26,066 nucleotides of DNA from CALMNV01 sp035688975 (lineage in GTDB: Bacteria > Actinomycetota > Actinomycetes > Actinomycetales > Dermatophilaceae), in the NCBI RefSeq assembly GCF_035688975.1, contig NZ_DASSMH010000029.1, positions 1-26,066 of the forward strand, written 5' to 3'. The notes below the pieces were generated by a model. That model saw only the letters and a program-made list of their open reading frames with translations. It was not told the DNA's origin and made no database searches. A program made the position numbers and the translations under genes. Below are positions 6,905 to 14,514 of the stretch, one piece after another (position 1 is the stretch's first letter; every line of letters starts with the position of its first letter).

Positions 6905-7900
6905 TCAGACGGGTGCCGTCTGGGCGGCGACGGCGTCGGCGAGCTCGCTGGCGCCCGACGTCACCTGCTCCAGGGCGGCGAGGTAACGCTCCGCGTCGAG
7001 GGCGGCCGCGCAGCCGGAGCCGGCGGCGGTGACGGCCTGGCGGTAGGTGTGGTCGACGAGGTCGCCGCAGGCGAAGACACCGGGCACGTTGGTGCGGGTG
7101 GAGCGACCCTCGACGAGCACGTAGCCCGCCTCGTCCAGCTCGACGACTCCCTTGACGAGCTCGTTGCGCGGGTCGTGCCCGATGGCGACGAAGAGGCCGG
7201 TGACGGGCAGCTCGCGCGTCGCGCCGGTCCGGGGGTCGGTGAGGGTCACGCCGGTGACCTTGTCCTCGCCGGAGATGCCGGTGACGGTGGAGTTCCACGC
7301 GAAGCGGATCTTGTCGTTGGTCAGGGCCCGCTCGGCCATGATCTTGCTGGCCCGCAGGGTGTCGCGCCGGTGGATGATCGTCACCGACCGGGCGAACTTG
7401 GTCAGGAACGTCGCCTCCTCGACGGCGGAGTCGCCGCCGCCGACGACGGCGATGTCCTGGTCGCGGAAGAAGAACCCGTCGCAGGTGGCGCACCAGGACA
7501 CCCCGCGGCCGGAGAGCCGCTTCTCGTCCGGCAGGCCGAGCTCGCGGTAGGCGGAGCCCATCGCGAGGATCACGGCGTGGGCGCGATGGACGTTGCCCGC
7601 GCCGTCGGTGACGGTCTTGACGTCGCCCTCGAGGTCGACCGCGGTGGCGTCGTCGGTGACGAGCTCGGCGCCGAAGCGCTCCGCCTGGGCGCGCATGTTG
7701 TCCATGAGGTCCGGGCCCATGATGGCGTCGCGGAAGCCGGGGAAGTTCTCGACCTCGGTCGTGTTCATCAGGGCGCCGCCGGCCGTGACGGCGCCCTCCA
7801 GCACGAGCGGGCGCAGGTTGGCGCGGGCGGCGTAGACGGCAGCGGTGTAGCCGGCCGGGCCGGACCCGATGATGATGACGTGGCGGACGTCCTCGGACAT
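6905..7900 (-). CDS. trxB: Thioredoxin-disulfide reductase
   Basis: A 331-residue FAD- and NADPH-dependent enzyme that reduces thioredoxin. GSGPAGYTAA at the N-terminus binds FAD, the redox-active CATC is at residues 137-140, GGGDSAVEEA at about 152-161 binds NADPH, and the terminal ACGDLVD/YRQAVTAAGSG segments close the FAD site. Length is normal. The start ATG 7900 follows GGGAGTTTCTCT. The promoter region carries a GGAAC-N18-GTT element, as expected for thiol-oxidative-stress sigma factors. It is downstream of the sigma/anti-sigma genes but separated by 133 bp and its own promoter. Confidence 0.97.
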   Translation of the reverse strand: MSEDVRHVIIIGSGPAGYTAAVYAARANLRPLVLEGAVTAGGALMNTTEVENFPGFRDAIMGPDLMDNMRAQAERFGAELVTDDATAVDLEGDVKTVTDGAGNVHRAHAVILAMGSAYRELGLPDEKRLSGRGVSWCATCDGFFFRDQDIAVVGGGDSAVEEATFLTKFARSVTIIHRRDTLRASKIMAERALTNDKIRFAWNSTVTGISGEDKVTGVTLTDPRTGATRELPVTGLFVAIGHDPRNELVKGVVELDEAGYVLVEGRSTRTNVPGVFACGDLVDHTYRQAVTAAGSGCAAALDAERYLAALEQVTSGASELADAVAAQTAPV

Positions 7901-7942
7901 AGAGAAACTCCCGGGCAGGGTCGGAACGGGTGCTGTTGGCTC

Positions 7943-7968
7943 AACCGATCCTAGGCGGTCGTTGTTCC
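7943..7968 (-). promoter_or_regulatory. SigR/SigH-type promoter of trxB
   Basis: On the minus strand, GGAAC (7968-7964), exactly 18 nt, then GTT (7945-7943). This matches the GGAA(T/C)-N18-19-GTT promoters read by SigR/SigH-class sigma factors, whose best-known target is trxBA. A housekeeping-like TAGGAT (7953-7948) lies in the spacer, so the two promoters may overlap. The implied leader is about 35 nt. Confidence 0.6.
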
Positions 7969-8033
7969 CGGGGCCGTCGCGCGGCGCCCCGGGCCGGGCC
8001 GTCCGCCGCCCCCGCCGCCGGACTCCGCTGCGG

Positions 8034-8882
8034 TCAGGGCAGGGGAACCGGCCCGGCGAGCACGGCCGGGTCGCCGGTGGTGCACCGGCGCTGCACCGCG
8101 TATGCCGTGGATCGCGCCGAGGCGCCGGACCCCCGGGTCACCACGACGACGGCGGCCGGTGCCCCGGCATACGTCGCGAGGTCGGCCACCACGGAGTCCG
8201 CGCTGCGTTCGCCGAGTGCGTGCAGGCAGCTCGTGAGCCCGATCCGGGTGGCGATGGGCCCGAGCGCGGGCGCCTCGGCCGCGCCGTCGCGGAGGGCGGC
8301 CGGCGGCGCCGTGAGCAGGCGGGCGGCCCGCGCGGCGAGGGTGCCCCCGTCGTAGGCCGTCCGGCTGACCGTGATGGTGACCCGCGGCGGGGTCGGCGGG
8401 GAGGAGGCCGCCGAGGTGCCCGTCGGCGTGCCCGCCGCCGTGCTGCCCGGCTGGCGGGCGGGGGGCGAACCCACGGCCGCGGTGGCGTCCACGGGGCCGC
8501 GGCTGGCCTGCAGGGCAGAGCCGCCGGCGACCACGACCACGGCGGCCGCCGCGACGGCGGCGGCGGCATAGAGCGGGCGGGAGCGCGGGCGCTGGCCGCC
8601 CGGGGTGGCACGCATCCATCTCTGCTCGTCAGGGACGCCGAGCCCCCACGGCGTGGCCGCTCGGGCGGTCCCTCGGAGGGGGCCGGACGCGATGCGGAGC
8701 CGGGCCTGCTCGGTGATCGCCGCCTCGATCCGCTCGGCCACGTCGGCCGGCATCGGCCCGACGTCCCCAGTGGTCGCGTGCGCGCGAAGCAGCCTGCGGA
8801 CCCGGCTCTCGACGGCCGGGTCGAGCAGCGGTTCCCCGGAGCTGCGCGAGGTGCCTCCCGAGAGGTCTGCCGGATCGTCCAC
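8034..8882 (-). CDS. Probable membrane anti-sigma factor of the SigM locus
   Basis: A 282-residue protein in the position of Rv3912, directly after the sigma gene. The cytoplasmic N-terminal half includes DVAERIEAAITEQARLRIAS. It is followed by one hydrophobic segment (about residues 112-132, from LYAAAAVAAAAVVVVAGG), a Ser/Thr/Pro/Gly-rich linker and an extracytoplasmic domain with two Cys (in SCLHAL and QRRCTTG). No zinc-binding anti-sigma motif is seen, so function rests on gene order and topology. GTG 8882 was chosen for its AGGAGG 8 nt upstream. An alternative ATG at 9008 overlaps the sigma stop as ATGA and would add 42 Arg/Pro-rich residues. Confidence 0.65.
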   Translation of the reverse strand: MDDPADLSGGTSRSSGEPLLDPAVESRVRRLLRAHATTGDVGPMPADVAERIEAAITEQARLRIASGPLRGTARAATPWGLGVPDEQRWMRATPGGQRPRSRPLYAAAAVAAAAVVVVAGGSALQASRGPVDATAAVGSPPARQPGSTAAGTPTGTSAASSPPTPPRVTITVSRTAYDGGTLAARAARLLTAPPAALRDGAAEAPALGPIATRIGLTSCLHALGERSADSVVADLATYAGAPAAVVVVTRGSGASARSTAYAVQRRCTTGDPAVLAGPVPLP

Positions 8883-9004
8883 GGCGTCCGCCTCCTGTCG
8901 TCTCCTGGGTCGCTGCGGTGCTGCCGCCCTGCTCCTCCTGCGCTCGGGATGGGACGCCTCCGGAGGGTGGATCGGTTCCCGTGACCCGGGCGGTGCCGCG
9001 AGCG

Positions 9005-9595
9005 TCATCGCGGCGCTCGCGACCGGTCCGCGCGCACGTCGAGCAGGGCGGCGAGGGCCGCGCGTCCGCGGGAGCACCGGGACTTGACCGTCCCCTCTGC
9101 GACCCCGAGGATCGCGGCCGCCTCCGCCACCGGCACCGCGTGCATGTCCACGAGGACGATCGCCGCCCGCTGACCCTCCGGGAGCCGGGCGAGCGCCTCG
9201 TGGACGTCGAGCCGCTCGTCCGTCCGGGCATGCTCGTCGTGGCGGTCGGCCAGCTCACGCTCCGGCAGCGGACTCGTGGGCCGTTGGCGCCGGAGCCGGT
9301 CCAGGCACGCGTTGACGACGATCCGGTGCAGCCACGTCGTCACCGCAGCCTCCCCGCGGAAGGAGTCGGCGCGGCGGAAGGCCGAGAGGAAGCCGTCCTG
9401 CAGCGCGTCGGCGGCCACCTCCGGGTCGCGGCAGATGCGCAGTGCCACCGCCCACATCCGGTCTCGGTGTCGGCGGAAGAGCTCGCCGAAGGCGGCCGGG
9501 TCGCCGGCGCAGTGCAGCCGCAGCAGCTCGGCGTCGCCCGGCTCGACGGCCGAGGTCGGGGGCAGGGGTGGGTCGGAGGGGGCGTGCGACGGCAC
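9005..9595 (-). CDS. sigM: ECF RNA polymerase sigma factor, SigM-like
   Basis: A 196-residue protein. Sigma region 2 spans about residues 18-95 (DAELLRLHCAGDPAAF, RDRMWAVALRICRDPEVAAD, ALQDGFLSAFRRADSF, TTWLHRIVVNACLDRLRR). Region 4 with its helix-turn-helix spans about 125-180 (LPEGQRAAIVLVDMHAVPV, ILGVAEGTVKSRCSRGR). There is no extra C-terminal domain. The GTG start lies 3 nt from the pseudokinase stop, so it is translated within that operon. The 3' end meets the anti-sigma gene. The SigM name is by synteny with mycobacteria (mviN-sigM-Rv3912-trxB). ECF factors of this locus are linked to envelope stress, but the regulon here is unknown. Confidence 0.88.
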   Translation of the reverse strand: MPSHAPSDPPLPPTSAVEPGDAELLRLHCAGDPAAFGELFRRHRDRMWAVALRICRDPEVAADALQDGFLSAFRRADSFRGEAAVTTWLHRIVVNACLDRLRRQRPTSPLPERELADRHDEHARTDERLDVHEALARLPEGQRAAIVLVDMHAVPVAEAAAILGVAEGTVKSRCSRGRAALAALLDVRADRSRAPR

Positions 9596-9597
9596 GC

Positions 9598-11460
9598 TCA
9601 GCGCACCGCCACGTCCGCGATCTGGGCGCGGAAGTGGTTGGCCGACTCGGCCGGCGCCGGCTTGGTCACCCAGACGAGCAGCTTGGTCGCCGGCTTCAGG
9701 CCCGGGGGCGCGGTGAGGGTGACCGGTCCGGCCTTGCCGGTGGTCGCGCCGACCTGCTGGGCGCCCTCGAGGCTGGCCGTGTCGGCGGCATACACCGTGA
9801 CGTCCTGGGGGGCCGGCAGGGTGAGCAGCACCTCGCGGATGGTGGCGGCCGACCCGAGGTCGAGGACGAGACCCACGCCGGCCTTCTTGCCGTTGTAGGT
9901 GTCGGTGCCATACCACCGGGAGCGCCAGACGGTCTCGGGCTTGCCGTCGACCGCGAGCGGCGCGATGCCGTCGGCCTCCGTGTTGTCCTCCTGCGGGTCG
10001 AAGCCCTTGGCCGACACGACCGCGATGGGGCCGGCCGGCGGAGTGCTCGCCGGCGGAGCCGGAGTGGTCGTGCTGGGGACCGGGGTGGTGGTGGGCCGCG
10101 GCGACGTGACGGTCACGGTGGGCCGGGCGGCGCCCGTGGGGTCGTGCTGGCCGATGCGGGTGACGTTCTGCACGCCGATGACGAGCGCGACGAGGACGAG
10201 GGCGGCGACGATGGCGAGGGCGATGCGCGACTGCGTGCCCGAAGGGCCCTCCGGGGCGGGGGCGGCGATCAGCGGGACGGGCGGCTCGAGCTCCTCGACC
10301 GGCGACTCCTCGAGGGCGTCCGTGAGGGCGATGTCCTCGCCGTCGAAGCGGTCGTGCACGGCGCGGCGCTCGGCCGCGCGAGCGGCGGCCCGGTCGGCGG
10401 CCGCCCGGGCGAACGAGCCGACCTTGTCCCCGATCGCGCCGGCCACCCCGGCGGCGGCCGCGCCCGCCGCCGCACCGGCCGCGGCGATGGCGGCACCCGG
10501 GTGCTTCTCGGGGTGCTCGGCCGGGCCGGTCGGCGCGCTGGCCGTGGCTGCGCCGCCCGCCGCGGAGGCGCCGACGACCGGCAGGACCCTCGTCGCCCCG
10601 GGTGGCGGCACCGCGAGGGTCGGTTCGGCAGGCCGTGCGGTCGCGCGCAGCCCGATGCCGGCAGACGCCTCCGACGTCGGCGGACCGGCCGGCCATGGGG
10701 CGATCTGGACGGCCAGGTCACCCGGGGACACGGGGCCGCTGTCCTCGTTGAGGGTCAGCCGGCAGAGCAGGTCGAGGTCGGCCGGCACCCCCACGGCGAT
10801 CTCCGACGGTGCGGCCACGCCGCCGACGATGCTCGGCGCCGGCTCGAGACCGACCCGCTGAGGGCTGCGACCACGCTCGGAGACCGCCTGGGGCCAGCGG
10901 CCGGTGAGACCGGCATACGCGAGCTTGACCAGGCCCACGGCGTCGACGCGGGAGGCGCGCCCGTCGGACGCGATCTCGGTGTCGGTCAGGGCGGCCTCGG
11001 TCGCGAGCCCCCGGACCTTGACCTCCCCACCCGGCATCCGCACGAGGGACGACGGGGAGAGGGCGAGGTGGTGCAGGCCGCGGTGCCGGGCCTTCTCGAG
11101 CGCCGTCGCGGACTCGCCGACGAGCCGGCGCACCTCGTCGGCGGGCAGGCCCCCGCCCTGGAGCAGGTGGGACAGCGGCTGGCCACCGGTGAGCGGCTCC
11201 TCGACGATGAACGACACGCCCCCGTCTGAACCCACGTCGAGGACCCGGACCAGCCGCTGGTCCTCGACCCCGGCAGCGCGCCGGGCGGCGTCGAGGGTGG
11301 CCGCCGCCACCTGTGAGTCGGTGGAGAAGCACACGAGCACGACGTCACGCTCGAGGGTCGTGTCAGTGGCCCGCCAGCGCTCGTGGAAGGTCCCTTCCGA
11401 CGTGCGGAGGGCGACGGCATACCGCCCCGCGAGTACCGACCCCGGACCGACCCCGTGCAT
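9598..11460 (-). CDS. Membrane pseudokinase with C-terminal carbohydrate-binding-like domain
   Basis: A 620-residue protein. Residues 9-255 follow a Ser/Thr kinase fold (VLAGRYAVALRTSEGTFHER...) but lack catalytic residues: the VAVK lysine strand reads DVVLVCF, the HRD loop reads HLALSPSSL and DFG reads VRGLA. An Ala-rich linker and an acidic juxtamembrane stretch follow, then one transmembrane segment (about 412-431), a Pro/Thr linker, and an extracellular F5/8-like domain (about 480-620; LAVDGKPETVWRSRWYG). This equals the C-terminal part of mycobacterial MviN/Rv3910, whose phosphorylated pseudokinase recruits FhaA to regulate MurJ. Here the MurJ part is absent in front. It runs straight into sigM. 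Confidence 0.85.
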   Translation of the reverse strand: MHGVGPGSVLAGRYAVALRTSEGTFHERWRATDTTLERDVVLVCFSTDSQVAAATLDAARRAAGVEDQRLVRVLDVGSDGGVSFIVEEPLTGGQPLSHLLQGGGLPADEVRRLVGESATALEKARHRGLHHLALSPSSLVRMPGGEVKVRGLATEAALTDTEIASDGRASRVDAVGLVKLAYAGLTGRWPQAVSERGRSPQRVGLEPAPSIVGGVAAPSEIAVGVPADLDLLCRLTLNEDSGPVSPGDLAVQIAPWPAGPPTSEASAGIGLRATARPAEPTLAVPPPGATRVLPVVGASAAGGAATASAPTGPAEHPEKHPGAAIAAAGAAAGAAAAGVAGAIGDKVGSFARAAADRAAARAAERRAVHDRFDGEDIALTDALEESPVEELEPPVPLIAAPAPEGPSGTQSRIALAIVAALVLVALVIGVQNVTRIGQHDPTGAARPTVTVTSPRPTTTPVPSTTTPAPPASTPPAGPIAVVSAKGFDPQEDNTEADGIAPLAVDGKPETVWRSRWYGTDTYNGKKAGVGLVLDLGSAATIREVLLTLPAPQDVTVYAADTASLEGAQQVGATTGKAGPVTLTAPPGLKPATKLLVWVTKPAPAESANHFRAQIADVAVR

Positions 11461-11490
11461 GCGAACCCCTTGCTGCGTGTTCCTGTCGCC

Positions 11491-11496
11491 ATCCTA
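11491..11496 (-). promoter_or_regulatory. Possible -10 element overlapping the DUF6049 stop
   Basis: TAGGAT on the minus strand begins with the TAG stop codon of the DUF6049 gene and lies about 30 nt before the pseudokinase ATG. An AAGGGG ribosome-binding site lies in between. No -35 element is clear. If real, it gives pseudokinase-sigM their own transcript. Confidence 0.3.
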
Positions 11497-13815
11497 GGGC
11501 GAGTGCGAATCGATCCCCGCGTGGTGATCGACCGGGCCGCCGGGCCGGGCCTCGACCCGGCCGATCTCGTCGATGCGCGACGTTCCGCGCAGCACGGTGC
11601 GCACGATGCCGGCGATGACGACCAGGCCCGCGATGATCCCGCCGATCCAGTAGATCTGGGCGTCGAGCGGGTTGGCGGCGACGGGGATCGTCGCCGGCTG
11701 GCCGATGGGCGTCCCGTCCGCGGTGGTGAGGAAGGCGCGGATGTCCGCCTGCCCCGCCGCGACCGCCCGCACCGGCACGGTGACCGTCGTCTTGGACCCC
11801 GGCCCGACGGAGATGGCGGCCGGCTGCTCGAGGACCTGCATCCGGAGGTTCGTGGGGGCGAGCACGAGCCGGATCCCTTCGACGGTGAAGTCCAGGCCGT
11901 TCTCCACCGTCACCTGCAGGTTGCCGTGCTCGGCCAGGAAGTTGACGCTGCGCACCACGACCTTGAGCGCGCTCGTCGACGCGGCGATCTCGGCGGCGAC
12001 GGACGAGCGCAGCTCCAGCCACGACCTCGGCCGGTAGCGCCACCGCGTGCTCGCCAGCTCGTCGAGCAGCGCGCCGTAGGTGTCCGCGAAGGCGGCGCCG
12101 TCGCGCAGGACCGTGGCCACCCGCAGCACCGTCTGGCGATCGGCGGCCATCTGGCCGAGCCGGGACGGGGTGAGGGCCGGCGCCGGCGCCGCCGGGGTGG
12201 GGGTGGTGGCGGGCGTCTGCTGCGCGAACGCCGGCTCCTGGGGCGCGTCGAGCAGGCGGGACGCGTCGAGCACCGTGAGCCACGGCGCCCTCGTCGCCAC
12301 GAGGAAGGCCTGCAGGCCGGCCGGGTCCGGGTCCCAGTTGCGAGGCGCGGCGAGCAGCAGCGTGCGCGGTGTGCCGGGGCGCTCCCCGAGCAGGGCGAGC
12401 GTCTCTGCGAGGTAGCGCTGGGTGCGCTGCGCCGGAGAGGCGTCGCCCCGGCTCGGCAGGAGGGCGGACAGGCGCGGGTCCCAGGCGAGGAGCGGGGTGC
12501 CGCCGGAGGCGAGCCGGCGGGCGGAGGGGGTGTATGCCGCCGTCGCCGTGATGGCCGCGGCGTTGACGAGGATGGCCGCAGGCTGGGCACCCGGCGTGCC
12601 GGCGAGCATCGTGCGCAGCCCGGCCTCCCGGCCCGGGGGAAGCAGCCCGTCGGCCGGCCACAGCACGTCGGAGCGCACCGACCGGCCGAGTGTGGCGCCG
12701 ACGGCCTGCGCTCGCCCCACGAGGTCGCGGACCAGGGGATCGGTCGGGTCGATGCCCACCGTGGCTGCGAGGTCGGCATCGGCATACGGCAGGGCCCAGA
12801 CGTCGCGACCGGCGAGGCCTGCAGCGAGGCTCGCGGCCAACCGCGTGATGGTCGCGTCGACGACGCCGCCGGGGGTGGCCGGCTCCGTCGGCGTCGGCGT
12901 CGGGGTGGCGGGGGCCGGTCCGCTCTGGTCCGGCGCCGGGGACGAAGGGGTCGGCGAGGAGGGGGTCGGGGACGAGGGCGCCGGGCCGCTCGCGGCGGGC
13001 GGCGTGGTGGGCGGCGTGGTGGTGGCGGCCGGTGACGCCCGGCCGGGGGTCGGGGCGAGGACCGCTGGGTCGACGGCGAAGGTCACCGGCTGGCCACGCG
13101 TGCCGTCGAGGATGCGCTGCAGCCGGGACGCCGGACCGACAGCGGACTCCCACGCGGCGACCCGCGCCGTGCCGTCGGCCGCGAAGAGGGCGGTGTCGGG
13201 GTCGAGGGTGAGCGGCACGACCGTCGCGACGGAGAGCGGTTCGTACTCCTTGCGGGCGTGCCAGGCGAGAAAGGTCCGTGTGACCCCGACCGGGTCCGCC
13301 TGCCCGGCGGCCGATACCTCCAGGGCGACCGGCAGCGCGGCGAAGGGCGCGGCCGGGTGCACCGCCCCTCGGCCGAGGCGCAGGGTGAAGGCGCCGCGGC
13401 CACCGGCCGGCAGGTCGGCGACGGCGGCCGTGGCGAGCACCGCGCCGGCGGCGGCACCGTTGCCCGTGGCCCAGGCCTCGACGGCCTCCCGCGTGTCGAG
13501 GCCGGCACGGCCCTGGACCAGGCGCACGCGCACGCCGGTGAGCGGGGCGGAGGCGGGCGCGGTGACGCTGCCCGTGATGGTCACCGGGTCCCCGGGCGTC
13601 ACGACGGCCGGCGACACGGAGGAGAGGGAGACGACCACGCGGTCCGCGGCCGGGGTGGCCGCGGGTGCCGTTCCGGAGAGGGCGCGCGGCGCCTTCCCGG
13701 CCGGCGGGCCGGCGGCCGCCGTGGTGGCGGTCAGGGCGCCGGCGGCGACGACGAGTCCCCCGCAGAGGGTGGCGACGAGGCGGGCTGCCGCGCGACGCCA
13801 CCGCCGAGCCCTCAC
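11494..13815 (-). CDS. DUF6049 family secreted, membrane-anchored protein
   Basis: A 773-residue protein of unknown function matching Rv3909 by position. An Arg-rich N-terminus and hydrophobic core (LVATLCGGLVVAAGALTATT) form a signal peptide. Ig-like beta-rich domains follow (VVTPGDPVTITGSVTAPAS), then a long Pro/Ser/Thr linker, then an alpha/beta region of several hundred residues. A C-terminal transmembrane helix (about 722-742, IGGIIAGLVVIAGIVRTVL) and a short cytoplasmic tail close the protein. GTG 13815 overlaps the NUDIX stop as GTGA and begins the signal peptide at once. The open frame continues upstream antisense to other genes, which is not coding. In relatives murJ follows directly; here the pseudokinase does. 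Confidence 0.85.
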   Translation of the reverse strand: MRARRWRRAAARLVATLCGGLVVAAGALTATTAAAGPPAGKAPRALSGTAPAATPAADRVVVSLSSVSPAVVTPGDPVTITGSVTAPASAPLTGVRVRLVQGRAGLDTREAVEAWATGNGAAAGAVLATAAVADLPAGGRGAFTLRLGRGAVHPAAPFAALPVALEVSAAGQADPVGVTRTFLAWHARKEYEPLSVATVVPLTLDPDTALFAADGTARVAAWESAVGPASRLQRILDGTRGQPVTFAVDPAVLAPTPGRASPAATTTPPTTPPAASGPAPSSPTPSSPTPSSPAPDQSGPAPATPTPTPTEPATPGGVVDATITRLAASLAAGLAGRDVWALPYADADLAATVGIDPTDPLVRDLVGRAQAVGATLGRSVRSDVLWPADGLLPPGREAGLRTMLAGTPGAQPAAILVNAAAITATAAYTPSARRLASGGTPLLAWDPRLSALLPSRGDASPAQRTQRYLAETLALLGERPGTPRTLLLAAPRNWDPDPAGLQAFLVATRAPWLTVLDASRLLDAPQEPAFAQQTPATTPTPAAPAPALTPSRLGQMAADRQTVLRVATVLRDGAAFADTYGALLDELASTRWRYRPRSWLELRSSVAAEIAASTSALKVVVRSVNFLAEHGNLQVTVENGLDFTVEGIRLVLAPTNLRMQVLEQPAAISVGPGSKTTVTVPVRAVAAGQADIRAFLTTADGTPIGQPATIPVAANPLDAQIYWIGGIIAGLVVIAGIVRTVLRGTSRIDEIGRVEARPGGPVDHHAGIDSHSP

Positions 13816-14297
13816 GCAGTGCCTGCCAGCCGGTTCCACGCCGCCTGGGCGATGCGGCGCTCGTTGGGGAAGGTGAGGCGGCGATGGACCTCGTCGAGCC
13901 GGATCCACGCCACGTCGATGGCCTCGTGGTCGGGGTCGTTGTCGATGCTCAGCTCGCCGCCGGTGGCTTCGAGGAGGTAGTGGTGGACGTATTTGTGCAC
14001 GCGCTTGGTCGACGTCGCGAACCAGTAGTCGATGGTGCCGAGCTCGATGAGCACGCGTCCCTCGATGCCGGTCTCCTCGGCCACCTCGCGCGCGGCGGTC
14101 TCGACGAGCGTCTCCCCGGGTTCGACGTGGCCCTTGGGCAGGCACCACTCGATCCGGCCTGCGCGGTTGCGCCGCGCGATGATGGCGATGAGCGCGCACC
14201 CGTCCTGGATGTCGACGACGATGCCGCCCGCGGAGCGCTCCTCGACGGCGGGCAGCCGCCGGCCCGGGACGGGCCCGGGGACGGTCTGCGCGCTCAC
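13812..14297 (-). CDS. NUDIX hydrolase (MutT4-position)
   Basis: A 161-residue protein with a complete Nudix box at residues 56-78: GHVEPGETLVE then TAAREVAEETGI. This fits G-x5-E-x7-R-E-U-x-E-E-x-G-U and places the metal-binding glutamates. The flanking SAGGIVVDIQDG and IEWCLPKG segments also match the family. Nudix enzymes hydrolyse nucleoside diphosphates linked to another group; the substrate is not readable. The start is taken as GTG 14297, with only weak ribosome-binding signal. It is divergent from cca and overlaps the DUF6049 start by 4 bp. The arrangement equals Rv3907c-Rv3908-Rv3909. Confidence 0.88.
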   Translation of the reverse strand: MSAQTVPGPVPGRRLPAVEERSAGGIVVDIQDGCALIAIIARRNRAGRIEWCLPKGHVEPGETLVETAAREVAEETGIEGRVLIELGTIDYWFATSTKRVHKYVHHYLLEATGGELSIDNDPDHEAIDVAWIRLDEVHRRLTFPNERRIAQAAWNRLAGTA

Positions 14298-14378
14298 ATC
14301 GCCACCATAGCCAGTTCCCCTTGGATTCCCTGGGTGCGCGGGACGCACCCCTGACCGGGTGGCCAGCCCGTATGCCGC

Positions 14379-14461
14379 CGGGCGCGGCGACGTACCCCCG
14401 GGCTCGGCGGCATACGGTCCGGGCTCGGCGGCATACGGTCCGGGCGCGGCGGCATACGGTC
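14379..14461. repeat. 21-bp tandem repeat between NUDIX and cca genes
   Basis: Three 21-bp units (14399-14419, 14420-14440, 14441-14461) differ at one base. A degenerate 20-bp unit sits before them (14379-14398). Each of the three contains CGGCATACGG. A further GTATGCC in the opposite orientation is at 14370-14376. The period equals two DNA helical turns and the block ends about 40 bp before the cca -10 element, so a regulatory role is possible. Confidence 0.8.
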
Positions 14462-14502
14462 CGCGGCCCTCGTCGCCGGGCGGCCCACGTCCGAGGGTCG
14501 CC

Positions 14503-14508
14503 TAGGCT
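14503..14508 (+). promoter_or_regulatory. -10 element for leaderless cca mRNA
   Basis: TAGGCT is followed by 6 nt and then the GTG start of cca, with no ribosome-binding site. This is the layout of a leaderless transcript. Confidence 0.5.
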
Positions 14509-14514
14509 GGTCCG

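Noticed and set aside
6455..7954. Very long plus-strand open frame opposite trxA/trxB (and similar ones at 5081-6394, 9442-11229, 11383-13035 and 20079-23744)
   Set aside because: High GC leaves few stops; the opposite or overlapping frames encode clear protein families, while these have biased, repetitive composition and no recognisable domains.
8883..9008. Longer anti-sigma start at ATG 9008 (ATGA overlap with sigM stop)
   Set aside because: The added 42 residues are an Arg/Pro-rich run without similarity, while GTG 8882 has an AGGAGG at good distance. Kept as an alternative.
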